Assembly: GCA_002783145.1 (NCBI GenBank)
Contig: PFEX01000137.1
Location: 1 to 47,639, forward strand
Length of the DNA: 47,639 nucleotides
Reading direction: 5' to 3'
DNA from: Rhodobacteraceae bacterium CG17_big_fil_post_rev_8_21_14_2_50_65_11
GTDB taxonomy: Bacteria > Pseudomonadota > Alphaproteobacteria > Rhodobacterales > Rhodobacteraceae
Shown here: one piece after another, positions 1 through 10,900 of the stretch
How positions within the stretch are numbered: position 1 is the stretch's first letter
Layout of the letters: every line of letters starts with the position of its first letter
The notes under the pieces: model-generated
Database searches by the model: none
What the model was told of the DNA's origin: nothing
What the model saw: the letters and a program-made list of their open reading frames with translations, nothing else
Program-made: the position numbers and the translations under genes

Positions 1-139
1 ATCCTCACACCATTGGCCTGACGGCCAATGCGCCTTGGAACGTGCCTGCTAAACGAGAGCCACACGCTCCAAGGCGCGCGCCCCAAACTGGCCGACTTTT
101 GCTCCGCCACAGTGGCAGGTCTTTACTCCGCCGTTGACA
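1..139. mobile_element. Terminal portion of a probable IS21-family (IstA/IstB-type) insertion sequence, truncated by the window edge
   Basis: Reverse complement of 83-139 reads TGTCAACGGCGGAGTAAAGACCTGCCACTGTGGCGGAGCAAAAGTCGGCCAGTTTGGGG. It has a 5'-TG terminus and two approximately 22-bp direct repeats (111-132 and 87-108, 24-bp spacing) of GGCGGAG(T/C)AAA..., the multiple-terminal-repeat layout of IS21-family ends. No transposase ORF is visible in the window. Confidence 0.6.
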
Positions 140-155
140 GCCGGCACGCAGCGCG

Positions 156-1706
156 TCACGGCCCGTAGGTCGTGCAGGTCAGGTTGCGCGACATCAGCCG
201 GGCACAGGCGCGTTCGGCTTCTGGAAAGCTCATCCCGGCGAATTGTGCCTCATACCCGCCGGTGCGTTGCACGACATTGCGCAACGCCTCGTCGAACGTG
301 CCAAGCTCGGCCAGCGCGGTGCGCAACAACAACTGCTCGGCGGCGAACCGCGATGGGTAGCGGCCGAGCGACACGCCGTAGAGACGGTTGCCGGTGGAGG
401 ATGCGCGGGTCACGATTTCCTGTTCCGGTGGTGCCGGGTCGGGGTCGATCACCGCAAGCTCTATCTCCATTGAATCGTAGGCCACGATTGCCGGGCGGGG
501 GATCGGCGTCATTGCCGGTTCGGAGGCGAGCGCGGTGATGGTTTCCGTCGGTTGCTGCGCGTCGGGTGCCTGCACTGTTTGCGTCGTCCCCGATGTCGCC
601 CCGACACCACCCGCTACCGGATCAAGCGGTGTTGACGTTGGCACTGCCTCGGCGAGTGTGGCGTCTGGCGGCTGCGGGTTCGCGGGCGGTGTAGCCAGCG
701 CGGTGCCAACCGCCTCCTCCACGGCGGCCAGCAATTCGGGCGCGACGTCCGGCATTTCCGCAGGCTCGTCCATGGGGCGGGGGAGCGGCCGCAGGCTGTG
801 CGTCACCAGCCCGGTGGCGCGATAGTCCCGGCCAACGCGCTCGGCATCGGGGTAGTGGGGCAATTCGGGCCGCCTGACGGTGGCATGCCGGGGCGCGCGG
901 GCAAAGCCCATGTCGAGGAGTTCCATGATGCGCGCGTTGCGGCTTGCGGCGGAGCGACCACCGAACACTGTCGCGATAATCCGCACGCCATCCCGTTCCG
1001 CCGAGGAGACGAGGTTGAAGCCCGCCGCGCGGGTATAGCCGGTCTTGATCCCGTCGGCGCCCTCGTACGCGTTCAGGAAACGCCGGTTCACGTTGTAAAC
1101 CGTTGCAATGCCCGCATCTGCCGACCGGCGCGAGAAAAGGTTGTAGTACTGGGGGTAGTCGTAGAATATCCGTCGCCCCATCGTCGTCATGTCGCGGGCG
1201 GTGGACAGGTGACCCTCTTCGGTCAGGCCGTTGGCGTTGCGAAAGGTGGTGCGGGTCATGCCGAGCGCTTCTGCCGTTCGGTTCATACGCTGGGCGAAGG
1301 CGGCCTCGGACCCGGAGATGGCCTCGCCGATCGCTGTTGCCGCATCATTGGCAGACCGTACGGCGGCGGCCCGCAGCAGGTAGTGCAAACGGATCGTGGT
1401 TCCCGCCTGAAGCCCGAGACGCGACGGTGGCTCCGCTGCTGCATTGCGCGAAATGCGCACCGGTGTATCAAGGGTGATCTCGCCCAGCCGCACCGCCTCG
1501 AACGCGATGTAGAGCGTCATCATCTTGGTCAGCGAAGCCGGATGCAGGCGCGTGTCGGCATTGCGCGAATGCAGCACTTCGCCGGTACGCGCGTCGATCA
1601 CCATGGCGGCGTAAGGCGCGGCGCGCGCCGGACCGGTGGTGGAAAGGGCAATGCCAAACAGCATCGCAAGGCCCATAAGGACTGGAACGAACGTTCTTCG
1701 GGTCAC
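156..1706 (-). CDS. D-alanyl-D-alanine carboxypeptidase (serine-type, peptidase S11) with C-terminal SPOR-like domain
   Basis: Signal peptide; SLTKMMTLY (SxxK), SAND (SxN) and KTGYTRAAG (KTG) motifs; C-terminal SPOR-like segment. Confidence 0.93.
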   Translation of the reverse strand: MTRRTFVPVLMGLAMLFGIALSTTGPARAAPYAAMVIDARTGEVLHSRNADTRLHPASLTKMMTLYIAFEAVRLGEITLDTPVRISRNAAAEPPSRLGLQAGTTIRLHYLLRAAAVRSANDAATAIGEAISGSEAAFAQRMNRTAEALGMTRTTFRNANGLTEEGHLSTARDMTTMGRRIFYDYPQYYNLFSRRSADAGIATVYNVNRRFLNAYEGADGIKTGYTRAAGFNLVSSAERDGVRIIATVFGGRSAASRNARIMELLDMGFARAPRHATVRRPELPHYPDAERVGRDYRATGLVTHSLRPLPRPMDEPAEMPDVAPELLAAVEEAVGTALATPPANPQPPDATLAEAVPTSTPLDPVAGGVGATSGTTQTVQAPDAQQPTETITALASEPAMTPIPRPAIVAYDSMEIELAVIDPDPAPPEQEIVTRASSTGNRLYGVSLGRYPSRFAAEQLLLRTALAELGTFDEALRNVVQRTGGYEAQFAGMSFPEAERACARLMSRNLTCTTYGP

Positions 1707-1911
1707 GAAACTGCCCTATCTGCCTCTGGTGCCGTCTGTTGCGGCTTTCCTCGGAGATTAGGGGATTCTTCGACTGAAATCTATCGTTAACGTTATATTT
1801 GATTGAGACCATTTTGGGGCATCGCAGATATGGATTGCCGCGACCATCGGACCGCAATATCTGCGGTTTGCCCACTGGACCCATCGGGGCCGATTGGGCA
1901 GAGTCCGACGA

Positions 1912-1947
1912 AGTTTGACAAGCAGTTTGACAAGCAGTTCGACAAGG
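1912..1947 (+). repeat. 12-bp tandem repeat, 3 copies (AGTTTGACAAGC, AGTTTGACAAGC, AGTTCGACAAGG)
   Basis: Read directly. The last copy runs into the AAGGAG Shine-Dalgarno of hemF. Confidence 0.9.
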
Positions 1948-1956
1948 AGACTCGCG

Positions 1957-2847
1957 ATGAACGATCCGTTCGACGCCCGAAAGGCGCGCGCCTCGGCCTG
2001 GTTTCGGGATCTGCGCGATCAGATCATCAACGCCTTCGAGGCGCTGGAGGAGAGCCAGATCTCTGGGCCATTCGCGGACCGGCCCGCAGGCCGGTTCGAG
2101 GTGATGCAGACCAGCCGCGCCTCCGACGATGGGACGGATGCGGGCGGCGGGTTGATGAGCGTGATGCGCGGCGGTCGGGTGTTCGAGAAGGTGGGCGTCA
2201 ACGTCTCCACCGTCTACGGGCAGTTGGGGGAGGCGGCGCAGAAGGCGATGGCTGCGCGCGGCGTGCCGGGCATGGCCGACGATCCGCGTTTCTGGGCGTC
2301 GGGTATTTCACTGGTGGCGCATATGCAGAACCCGCATTGCCCGGCGGTTCACATGAACACCCGCCTGTTCTGGACGCCGAATGCCTGGTGGTTCGGGGGC
2401 GGTTCCGACCTTAACCCATGCATCGAGTATGACGCGGATACAGAGCATTTCCATGCCGTGCAGAAAGCCTACCTGGCACCGCATGGCGCGGGGCTTCATG
2501 CCGAGTTGAAGGCCTGGGCCGACGAGTATTTCTACATCCCGCACCGGCAGCGGGCGCGCGGGGTGGGCGGTATCTTCATGGACGACCGCAACAGCGGCGA
2601 CTGGGAGGCGGATTTCGCCCTGACGCAGGATATCGGGCGCGCTTTCCTGCCCGCCTTCCTGCCGATCACCGAGACACGGCGTAGCATACCATGGACCGAG
2701 GCCGACAAGGATGCGCAGCTGGTGCACCGGGGGCTCTATGCCGAATACAACCTCGTCTATGACCGGGGCACCAAGTTCGGGCTGGCCACCGGGCATGACG
2801 CGAACGCGGTGCTTATGAGCTTGCCGCCGATGGCGAAATGGCTGTGA
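1957..2847 (+). CDS. hemF: Oxygen-dependent coproporphyrinogen III oxidase
   Basis: MNDPFDARKARASAWFRDLRDQI...; HMNTRLFW, WWFGGGSDLNP and GGIFMDD family motifs. ATG at 1957 is preceded by AAGGAG. Confidence 0.96.
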   Translation: MNDPFDARKARASAWFRDLRDQIINAFEALEESQISGPFADRPAGRFEVMQTSRASDDGTDAGGGLMSVMRGGRVFEKVGVNVSTVYGQLGEAAQKAMAARGVPGMADDPRFWASGISLVAHMQNPHCPAVHMNTRLFWTPNAWWFGGGSDLNPCIEYDADTEHFHAVQKAYLAPHGAGLHAELKAWADEYFYIPHRQRARGVGGIFMDDRNSGDWEADFALTQDIGRAFLPAFLPITETRRSIPWTEADKDAQLVHRGLYAEYNLVYDRGTKFGLATGHDANAVLMSLPPMAKWL

Positions 2848-3000
2848 GGGTGGCCTCTTCGCGGTGCTCATCGGCCGGCGGGACGGTGCGTTCCCGGCGA
2901 ACGCCGCGACGTGTGTCGGGACGTGTCTGGGGCGCTGTCCCCGTCGCCTGAGGCGCTCCCGCGAGGTGTTCGGACCAGGATGAAAGGGCAGCGGGGCGTG

Positions 3001-3933
3001 TCAGTAGCCTGCGTCGCGATCGACAAGGTGCAGCATCGGCTGTCCTGCCTCGCAGCGGCGGATGTTTTCCGCGATGACCAGGGATGCGGTGTCCGGGCGC
3101 GTTTCCGACGCGATGTGCGGCGTCACGGTGACGCCGGGGTGGGTCCAGAACGGGTGATCTGCGGGCAGCGGTTCGACGCGGAACACGTCGAGCGTGGCGT
3201 GTGCGACCTGGCCGCGATCGAGAGCCGCCAGCAGGGCGTCGTCGTCGATAAGCGGGCCGCGCCCCGGATTGATGACGACCGCGCCCTTGGGCAGCCGCGC
3301 CAGCGTTTCGCTGTTCAGGATGTTTTGCGTCGCTTGCGTGTCGGGCAACAAAAGCACCACGATCTGAGCCTGTTGCAGACAGGTGGCAAGCCCATCGGCG
3401 CCGCTGTGGCAGGTGACGCCGGGCAGGGTCCTTGGGCTGCGGCTCCAGCCTGATACGCGAAAACCGAGCGCTGACAGCGCCTCGGCGCAAGCGGTTCCCA
3501 GTTCCCCCAGACCAAGGATCGCGATGCTGCGATCGCGTGCCAGCGGCGGCACCCGTGGCGCCCAGACACCCGGCGTGCCCATGATATCGGCGTCCATCCC
3601 GAGGTGATGGCGCAGCACATGGCCCACCACCCATTCGCGCATGCCCGCGCGCAGGCCGCTATCGACCATGCGTGCAAGCGGCACGGTTATGGTGGTATTG
3701 CCGACGATGGTTTCGACGCCGGCCCAAAGGCTCAACACCGCCTTCAGGTTCGGGAAGACCGAGAAATCGGTCAGTCCGCCATTGGGGGCGTAAACGATGT
3801 AATCGACCTCTGCCCGGGGCGCCTCGGTCACCACGCGGAACGGGCCGATCCGCGCATGGTCGAGCGCGCCGTTGAGCGGGTCTTCGTATTGGTTCCAGCG
3901 GTCGGGGCGGGCGGAGAATAGGATGGTCAGCAT
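3001..3933 (-). CDS. ghrA: Glyoxylate/hydroxypyruvate reductase A (D-2-hydroxyacid dehydrogenase family)
   Basis: Rossmann motif GLGELG; INPGRGPLIDDDALLAALD; HIASETRPDT. Confidence 0.88.
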   Translation of the reverse strand: MLTILFSARPDRWNQYEDPLNGALDHARIGPFRVVTEAPRAEVDYIVYAPNGGLTDFSVFPNLKAVLSLWAGVETIVGNTTITVPLARMVDSGLRAGMREWVVGHVLRHHLGMDADIMGTPGVWAPRVPPLARDRSIAILGLGELGTACAEALSALGFRVSGWSRSPRTLPGVTCHSGADGLATCLQQAQIVVLLLPDTQATQNILNSETLARLPKGAVVINPGRGPLIDDDALLAALDRGQVAHATLDVFRVEPLPADHPFWTHPGVTVTPHIASETRPDTASLVIAENIRRCEAGQPMLHLVDRDAGY

Positions 3934-3943
3934 CTGGGCGCCT

Positions 3944-5083
3944 TTATCTGGGGCGGTGGATATGGGCCGACTGCACCAGTCCGAAGGCCGCCATCAGCAC
4001 CAGCATGGCCGATCCCCCGTAGCTGACCAGCGGCAGCGGCACACCGACGACGGGCGCGAGGCCCATCACCATTGCCATGTTGATCGCGAAGTAGAGAAAG
4101 AAGGTCATTGCGACGCCAAGCGACACCAGAGAGGCGAAGCGATCCTTGGTCTTGACAGCCGTGACGATGCAAAACAGCAGGATCAACAGGTAGAGCACCA
4201 GTAGTGACATGCCACCCACGAAGCCGAATTCCTCGGCCAGCGTGGTGAAGATGAAATCGGTGTGCTTTTCCGGCAGGAAGTTGAGGCTTGACTGCGTGCC
4301 CTGCATGAACCCGCGCCCTGTCCAGCCGCCCGACCCAAGCGCGATCTGGCTTTGCGTGATGTGATAGCCTGCCCCAAGTGGGTCCGAGGCGGGATCGAGA
4401 AACGTGTCGATGCGGCGATACTGGTAGTCCTGCAACAGCTGCCATTCGGTCCCGCGCGAGGCGATGACCGCCGTGACAAGGCCGACCGCCGCCCCGATCA
4501 CCGCGGCGAAATAAGCCCAGTGGACGCCGGCAAGAAACAGCATTGCAGCCCCACCGATCAGCAGCAGAACCGCGGTACCGAGGTCAGGCTGGATGAAGGT
4601 CAGGACGGTTGGAACGAGGATCAGCGCCACCGGGATCGCCACGAAAGCCGGGTGTGAGACCTTTCGGATATCGAGCCAGTCGTAATAGGCAGCGAGGACC
4701 ATCACCAGCGTGACCTTGGTCAGTTCGGACGGTTGCAGCCGCATGAACCCGAGGTCGATCCAGCGCTGCGCGCCCATGCCGACCGACCCGAAGAACTCCA
4801 CCAGCAGCAGCAGAAGAAGCGAAACGCCATAGGCCACGACAGACAGGTTGCGCCAGAACCAGATCGGGACGAATGCAACGATCAGCATCACGACGAGGCC
4901 AAGCACGAACCGCTGCATCTGCAACGACGCCCATGGCTGCATTGATCCACCGGCAACGGAATAGAGCATCAGGAAACCGATGGAGGCGACCGCGCCGATC
5001 AGAAGGATCAGGGCCCAGTTCAGGTGTAGAACCTTGCGCAGGCCGGTGGGCGTCGCCTTGTGGGTATATTCCAGAAAGCTCAT
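3944..5083 (-). CDS. rodA: Rod shape-determining protein RodA (SEDS glycosyltransferase)
   Basis: SEDS motifs (FIQPDLGTA, LPEKHTDFIFTTLAEEFGFVG, PLPLVSYGGSAM); start overlaps the mrdA stop. Confidence 0.96.
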   Translation of the reverse strand: MSFLEYTHKATPTGLRKVLHLNWALILLIGAVASIGFLMLYSVAGGSMQPWASLQMQRFVLGLVVMLIVAFVPIWFWRNLSVVAYGVSLLLLLLVEFFGSVGMGAQRWIDLGFMRLQPSELTKVTLVMVLAAYYDWLDIRKVSHPAFVAIPVALILVPTVLTFIQPDLGTAVLLLIGGAAMLFLAGVHWAYFAAVIGAAVGLVTAVIASRGTEWQLLQDYQYRRIDTFLDPASDPLGAGYHITQSQIALGSGGWTGRGFMQGTQSSLNFLPEKHTDFIFTTLAEEFGFVGGMSLLVLYLLILLFCIVTAVKTKDRFASLVSLGVAMTFFLYFAINMAMVMGLAPVVGVPLPLVSYGGSAMLVLMAAFGLVQSAHIHRPR

Positions 5084-7026
5084 GCCCGCGTGCGTCCGGC
5101 TTCAGTTGGCGGGTCGAGCGGCAAAAGCTGCATCTCGTCATGCATAGCTTCGATATCGCGGCGTTGGCTGACCGGGTAGGCGGAGGATGGTGGCACCGTG
5201 CCATGCATCGCGCGCAACAGAAGATCGCGGGCGATCGGGGCGGCCACGGTGGACCCGCCGCCGCCATGTTCCACCACGACGCTGACCGCGTAGCGCGGCG
5301 CGTCGGCCGGGGCGTAGCCGACGAACAGCGCATGGTCGCGTCGCTCCCAGGGCAGATCCTCGTTGCGGGTGACACCGGTCGCGCGCTCTGCGGCGGTGAT
5401 GTTGCGCACCTGGCTTGTGCCGGTCTTGCCGGCGATCTGGAATCCCTCATCGACAACCCGCGACCGGAAGGCGGTGCCGCGCCGGAAATTGCTGACGTTC
5501 CACATCCCCTCGCGTACCACCGCAAGATGGGCGGGGTCGATCCCGAGATCCTCGGTCTGGTCCCGCCGTTGGTCGATTCCGTTGAGGGTGCGCACCAGTT
5601 GCGGCCGGATCGCGCGGCCGGTGGCAAGGCGGCTGGTCATCACCGCCAGTTGCAACGGAGAGTTCAGGACGAAGCCCTGCCCGATGGCGGCGTTGAGCGT
5701 ATCGCCCACGACCCATTCCGAGCCGCGATTGGCGCGTTTCCAGTCCCGGTCGGGCACCAGGCCACTGGCGACGCCTGACAGGGGCACATCATACCGTTCA
5801 CCGAGTCCGAGCCGGCGGGCCATGGCGGAGATCGCATCAATGCCCACGCGCTGCGCAAGTTCGTAATAATAGACGTCGCAGGATTGGGTGAGGCCGTCGA
5901 CCATGTTCATGCGTCCGTGACCCCCCCGCCGCCAGCAGTGGAACCGGCGGGTGCCAAGCTCGATAAACCCGTTGCAGGTGATGGTTTCATCGGGCTCGAT
6001 CATCCCGGCCTCAAGCCCCGCAAGTGCCGTGATCATCTTGAAGGTCGATCCTGGCGGGTAAAGCCCCTGCACGGTCTTGCTGGCCAGCGGGCGGTACGGG
6101 TCATTCGTCAGGTTGCCGTATTCCGCCGTCGAGATGCCGCGCACGAACAGGTTGGGGTCGTAGGACGGTGCCGAGGCCAGCGCCACGATGTCGCCGCTCT
6201 CGACTTCCATCACCACGGCCGAAGCGCTTTCGCCCGAAAGCCGCGCCTGAGCGTAGTTCTGCAAGCCGGTATCGACGGTCAGTTGCAGATCCTTGCCGGG
6301 GGTCGGCGGGATGCGATCCAGTTCGCGCATCACCCGACCGGTGGCGTTCACCTCCACCCGGCGGCTGCCGGTTTCGCCGCGCAAATCCTGTTCCATGCGC
6401 GATTCGACGGCGTAGCGGCCAACCTGGAAATCGGGAATCTGAAGCACCGGATCGGTATCGCCGGTCGATTCGAGGTAGAAATCCGACACTGGCCCGACAT
6501 AGCCGACCACATGCGCAAAATCGGCACCGAAGGGGTAGATTCGGCTTAGCCCGACCTCGGGCGTTATGCCGGGCAGGGCCGGGGCGTTCACGGCGACCGA
6601 GGAAAACTCCTCCCAACTCAGCCGGTCGGCGATGGTGATCGGAACGAAGGGCGCGCGGGCCATCATTTCGTCGCGCGCGCGGGCCAGATCCTGCATGTCG
6701 ATATTGACGATCCGCGACAGCCGATCCAGCACCGCGTCCACGTCGCCCGCGTTCTCGCGCACCATGACGACGGTGTAATTCTGTTCGTTACTGGCCAGAA
6801 GCCGCCCCTGCCGGTCATAGATCAGCCCGCGGGCGGGTGGCAGAAGCTGGATGTTGATGCGGTTTTCCTCGGCCAGCAGTCGGAAATCGCTGGCCCGTTC
6901 GACCTGAAGATAGCGCATGCGGGCCGCCAGGAGTCCGCCGGTGGCCAGCATCAATCCGCCCACCACCATCGACCGGCGTGTAATGGCGCGGGCGCTGTGC
7001 TCGGTTTCCTTCTGCGTTCGTTTCAT
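5080..7026 (-). CDS. mrdA: Penicillin-binding protein 2
   Basis: PBP2 domains; YPPGSTFKMITALA (SxxK), SCD (SxN) and KTGTSQ motifs; adjacent to rodA. Confidence 0.96.
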   Translation of the reverse strand: MKRTQKETEHSARAITRRSMVVGGLMLATGGLLAARMRYLQVERASDFRLLAEENRINIQLLPPARGLIYDRQGRLLASNEQNYTVVMVRENAGDVDAVLDRLSRIVNIDMQDLARARDEMMARAPFVPITIADRLSWEEFSSVAVNAPALPGITPEVGLSRIYPFGADFAHVVGYVGPVSDFYLESTGDTDPVLQIPDFQVGRYAVESRMEQDLRGETGSRRVEVNATGRVMRELDRIPPTPGKDLQLTVDTGLQNYAQARLSGESASAVVMEVESGDIVALASAPSYDPNLFVRGISTAEYGNLTNDPYRPLASKTVQGLYPPGSTFKMITALAGLEAGMIEPDETITCNGFIELGTRRFHCWRRGGHGRMNMVDGLTQSCDVYYYELAQRVGIDAISAMARRLGLGERYDVPLSGVASGLVPDRDWKRANRGSEWVVGDTLNAAIGQGFVLNSPLQLAVMTSRLATGRAIRPQLVRTLNGIDQRRDQTEDLGIDPAHLAVVREGMWNVSNFRRGTAFRSRVVDEGFQIAGKTGTSQVRNITAAERATGVTRNEDLPWERRDHALFVGYAPADAPRYAVSVVVEHGGGGSTVAAPIARDLLLRAMHGTVPPSSAYPVSQRRDIEAMHDEMQLLPLDPPTEAGRTRA

Positions 7027-7604
7027 GATTTGCCCGGCTCCCTCTCCATGACGGGCAGTCTATCCAGCCCCAGAAGATATTTCGAGACGAGGACGACGAA
7101 CGGGTAAAGAACGATCGTCGCAAGTCCTTCCATCAGCGCCAGCCCAAGGCTTGGCTGGTCGGTGACGAGGATCCACAGGATCACCCGCTGGCCCAGCACC
7201 ATCGCAAGGATCGCTCCGGCAACCAGGCCCCATTCGAACAGAAACGGCGCCTCGGCGATGCCGGCGCGCCGGTTGCGCAAAAACTCCATCACCAGAACCG
7301 CAAGCGCCGTCCACAGGCCGGGCGGGCGTTGCAGCAGGACATCGCCGATCAGGAACAGGAACAGGACCGCCGCAAGCGGCACCGTCGCCGGCTGGCGCAG
7401 GACCCACGCCAGCGTCACGGCGAGGATGAAATCGGGGCCGGGCAGAGCGGGGATGCCGGTTTGCAGCGGCAGGATGCGGTAGAGGATGACCGCAAGCCCG
7501 AACAGCAGGTAAATCGCCCGGAAGCCCCAGATCCTGCGTGCCCGACGCTCAGCCATCGGCGGCCTCATCACCGGCGGTCGATTCGGCGGTGTCGTCCGGG
7601 TCAT
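7023..7604 (-). CDS. mreD: Rod shape-determining protein MreD
   Basis: Hydrophobic approximately 190 aa protein between mreC and mrdA; GIPALPGPDFILAVTLAWVLRQP. Confidence 0.85.
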   Translation of the reverse strand: MTRTTPPNRPPVMRPPMAERRARRIWGFRAIYLLFGLAVILYRILPLQTGIPALPGPDFILAVTLAWVLRQPATVPLAAVLFLFLIGDVLLQRPPGLWTALAVLVMEFLRNRRAGIAEAPFLFEWGLVAGAILAMVLGQRVILWILVTDQPSLGLALMEGLATIVLYPFVVLVSKYLLGLDRLPVMEREPGKS

Positions 7605-8493
7605 CCGGCGCCGACGTCGTGTCGGACGGAAGCGGCCATGGTGGGCCGATCAGACCGCCCGGATCGGCCAGCGAGGTGCCCGGATGGCTCCGCATCACGC
7701 GCAGGAAATTGAGGCGCGACATGTCCGCAGAGGGCCGCGCGCGCAATCGCCCCTCACGGTCGACGACGACATGGCCGACCAGAAGGCCCGGCGGAAACAC
7801 CCCGCCATCGCCAGAGGTCACGATCCTGTCACCGGGCGAGATGTCTTCGGCGGCTTCCACGAATTCCAGCACCGGCAACGCGGTATTGTCGCCCATCAGC
7901 AACGCTTGCTGGCTCGATGGCATCACGGTGACGGGGATACGGTGCGCCGCGTCGATCAACAGGATCACGCGGGATGTGTTTTCGCCTACGCCGGAAATCC
8001 GCCCCACCACGCCAAGCCCGTCCATCGTCGCCCAGCCGTCGATGATCCCGTCGCGCGCGCCGACGTTGATCAGGACGGACCGACGGAACGGGCTGCCACT
8101 GTCTGCCAGCACCAGTCCGGTGACATGGGTCAGGTCCGGGTCAAGCTGCACCCGGTTGAGATCCAGCAGCCGCGCGTTTTCCTGTTCCAGTTGCAGCGCC
8201 GCCTCGCGCCAGGCGCGCATCTGCTGCAATTCGCGGCGCAATTCCTCGTTCTGCTGGTAGAGCCGCGTGTAGGACTGGAAATCGTCCACCATCCTGCCAA
8301 GCGCCGTAACCGGCGCCATGGCCCATTCCAGGTTCGGCACGATCCGATCGGTGATGTTGCTGCGCAGGCGTTCGACGCGCGGGTTGTCGATGCGCCAGAC
8401 AAGAACCAGAACAACAAGGCACAGCACGACCACCGCCACAAGCAGACGCCGGACGGGACGGGCATGGCTGCTATCGGTCCGCTCCCTTGCCAT
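7549..8493 (-). CDS. mreC: Rod shape-determining protein MreC
   Basis: N-terminal TM, coiled coil and MreC beta domain (VTSGDGGVFPPGLLVGHV); directly downstream of mreB. Confidence 0.94.
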   Translation of the reverse strand: MARERTDSSHARPVRRLLVAVVVLCLVVLVLVWRIDNPRVERLRSNITDRIVPNLEWAMAPVTALGRMVDDFQSYTRLYQQNEELRRELQQMRAWREAALQLEQENARLLDLNRVQLDPDLTHVTGLVLADSGSPFRRSVLINVGARDGIIDGWATMDGLGVVGRISGVGENTSRVILLIDAAHRIPVTVMPSSQQALLMGDNTALPVLEFVEAAEDISPGDRIVTSGDGGVFPPGLLVGHVVVDREGRLRARPSADMSRLNFLRVMRSHPGTSLADPGGLIGPPWPLPSDTTSAPDDPDDTAESTAGDEAADG

Positions 8494-8528
8494 TCGGTCC
8501 TTTCAGGGGCGCCCCTGACGGGCGCCGA

Positions 8529-9707
<1,179 letters not shown>

Positions 9708-9790
9708 TCAGCGCCTTTCCGCTTGTCGCAAGCGCGCGGAAATGTGGCGCGACCATCAACGAATGGCCCAACCGTCGTGCGATTTCGTCC

Positions 9791-10849
9791 ATGATGATCG
9801 GCAATGGTGGCGCATCGCCGTCCCGGGGCGCTCCGACCGGCAAACCGACCCGAAGGAAGATCAGACCCGTGCACATCGCGCAGGCATCAGAGCCGATACC
9901 CGGCGCCGCATCCCGCCATGGCGGGATCGACGCAGCGCGGTTGCTGTTCGCCTGTCTCGTGGTGCTGGCCCATTGCGCGACCTTCCTTGCCATAAGCCCG
10001 GCGGTGCATTTCTACGTCAACAACGGCTTCGGCAGGGTGATCGTGCCGTTCTTCCTGCTGACCACGGGCTATTTCTTTGACCGGCAACTGGCCAGGGGGC
10101 TGGACCGCTGGCTGTGGCGTGTGGGGCGGGTCTATATCGGCTGGACCGTCGTCTTCCTGCCCTTCATCCTGTTCTACCAGGAGGTGACGCCTTTCCGGCT
10201 CGCCCTGACCTTGGGCTTCGGCTTTTTCCACCTGTGGTATCTGCCGGCGCTGATCGGCGGAATGGTCCTGTTGCATGCGGCGCGCAGGCTGCCGGATGCG
10301 GAGCTGCTGGCCTTGTCCGTTGGCCTGCTCGTCACCGGTGCCGCCGTTCAATACGCGGAAAACGCGCTGCTCGATTATGCCACCATGTCCAACCACTATG
10401 ACCTTTTGGTCGTGACCCGGAATTTCCTGTTCTACGGCTTTCCGTTCCTCGCGCTCGGGGCGTTGATCGGGCGCGGTGCGATCCTGTCGCGGACCTCGCC
10501 GCGCGGGCGCGCAGCGCTGGTGATCGTCGCGCTGTGCCTGATGGCGGCGGAGACCACCCTGCAATACCAGTCCTTTTCGCCGGAGGGGTTCTATGACCTG
10601 ACGCTGTCGGGCTTCATCCTGACGCCGGTCGTGTTCGTCTTCGTCCGCGATCTGCCGGTTTCCGCCTTGTGGGTCGATCCGCGCAAGCTGTCGATGGTGA
10701 TCTACCTCAGTCACCCGCTTTACCTGCTGCCGCTGCGGCTGTGGACGTCACTGGGACCGCTCGGTCTGACACTCGTCACGTTTGCGCTGACCCTCGCCTT
10801 CGCCCCGCTCTGGATGCGGGTGGGGCAAAGGCTGCGCATCCTGCCCTGA
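9791..10849 (+). CDS. Acyltransferase family 3 membrane protein
   Basis: GGIDAARLLFACLVVLAHC near the N-terminus; about 10 hydrophobic segments; LSMVIYLSHPLYL at the C-terminus. Confidence 0.8.
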   Translation: MMIGNGGASPSRGAPTGKPTRRKIRPVHIAQASEPIPGAASRHGGIDAARLLFACLVVLAHCATFLAISPAVHFYVNNGFGRVIVPFFLLTTGYFFDRQLARGLDRWLWRVGRVYIGWTVVFLPFILFYQEVTPFRLALTLGFGFFHLWYLPALIGGMVLLHAARRLPDAELLALSVGLLVTGAAVQYAENALLDYATMSNHYDLLVVTRNFLFYGFPFLALGALIGRGAILSRTSPRGRAALVIVALCLMAAETTLQYQSFSPEGFYDLTLSGFILTPVVFVFVRDLPVSALWVDPRKLSMVIYLSHPLYLLPLRLWTSLGPLGLTLVTFALTLAFAPLWMRVGQRLRILP

Positions 10850-10884
10850 CCGGCCGGCGCACGGCCGGCCGGTCAGGGCAGGAT
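10838..10884. terminator. Perfect 19-bp inverted repeat, 9-nt loop, between convergent acyltransferase and leuA; putative bidirectional terminator
   Basis: ATCCTGCCCTGACCGGCCG (10838-10856) / CGGCCGGTCAGGGCAGGAT (10866-10884). The left arm contains the last codons and stop of the acyltransferase. Confidence 0.6.
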
Positions 10885-10900
10885 CGGGGTCAGATGCGGA

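Noticed and set aside
798-1790. 330-aa ORF on + opposite the carboxypeptidase gene
   Set aside because: It is antisense to a clear, motif-bearing CDS; long shadow ORFs are expected in high-GC DNA. No recognisable domain.
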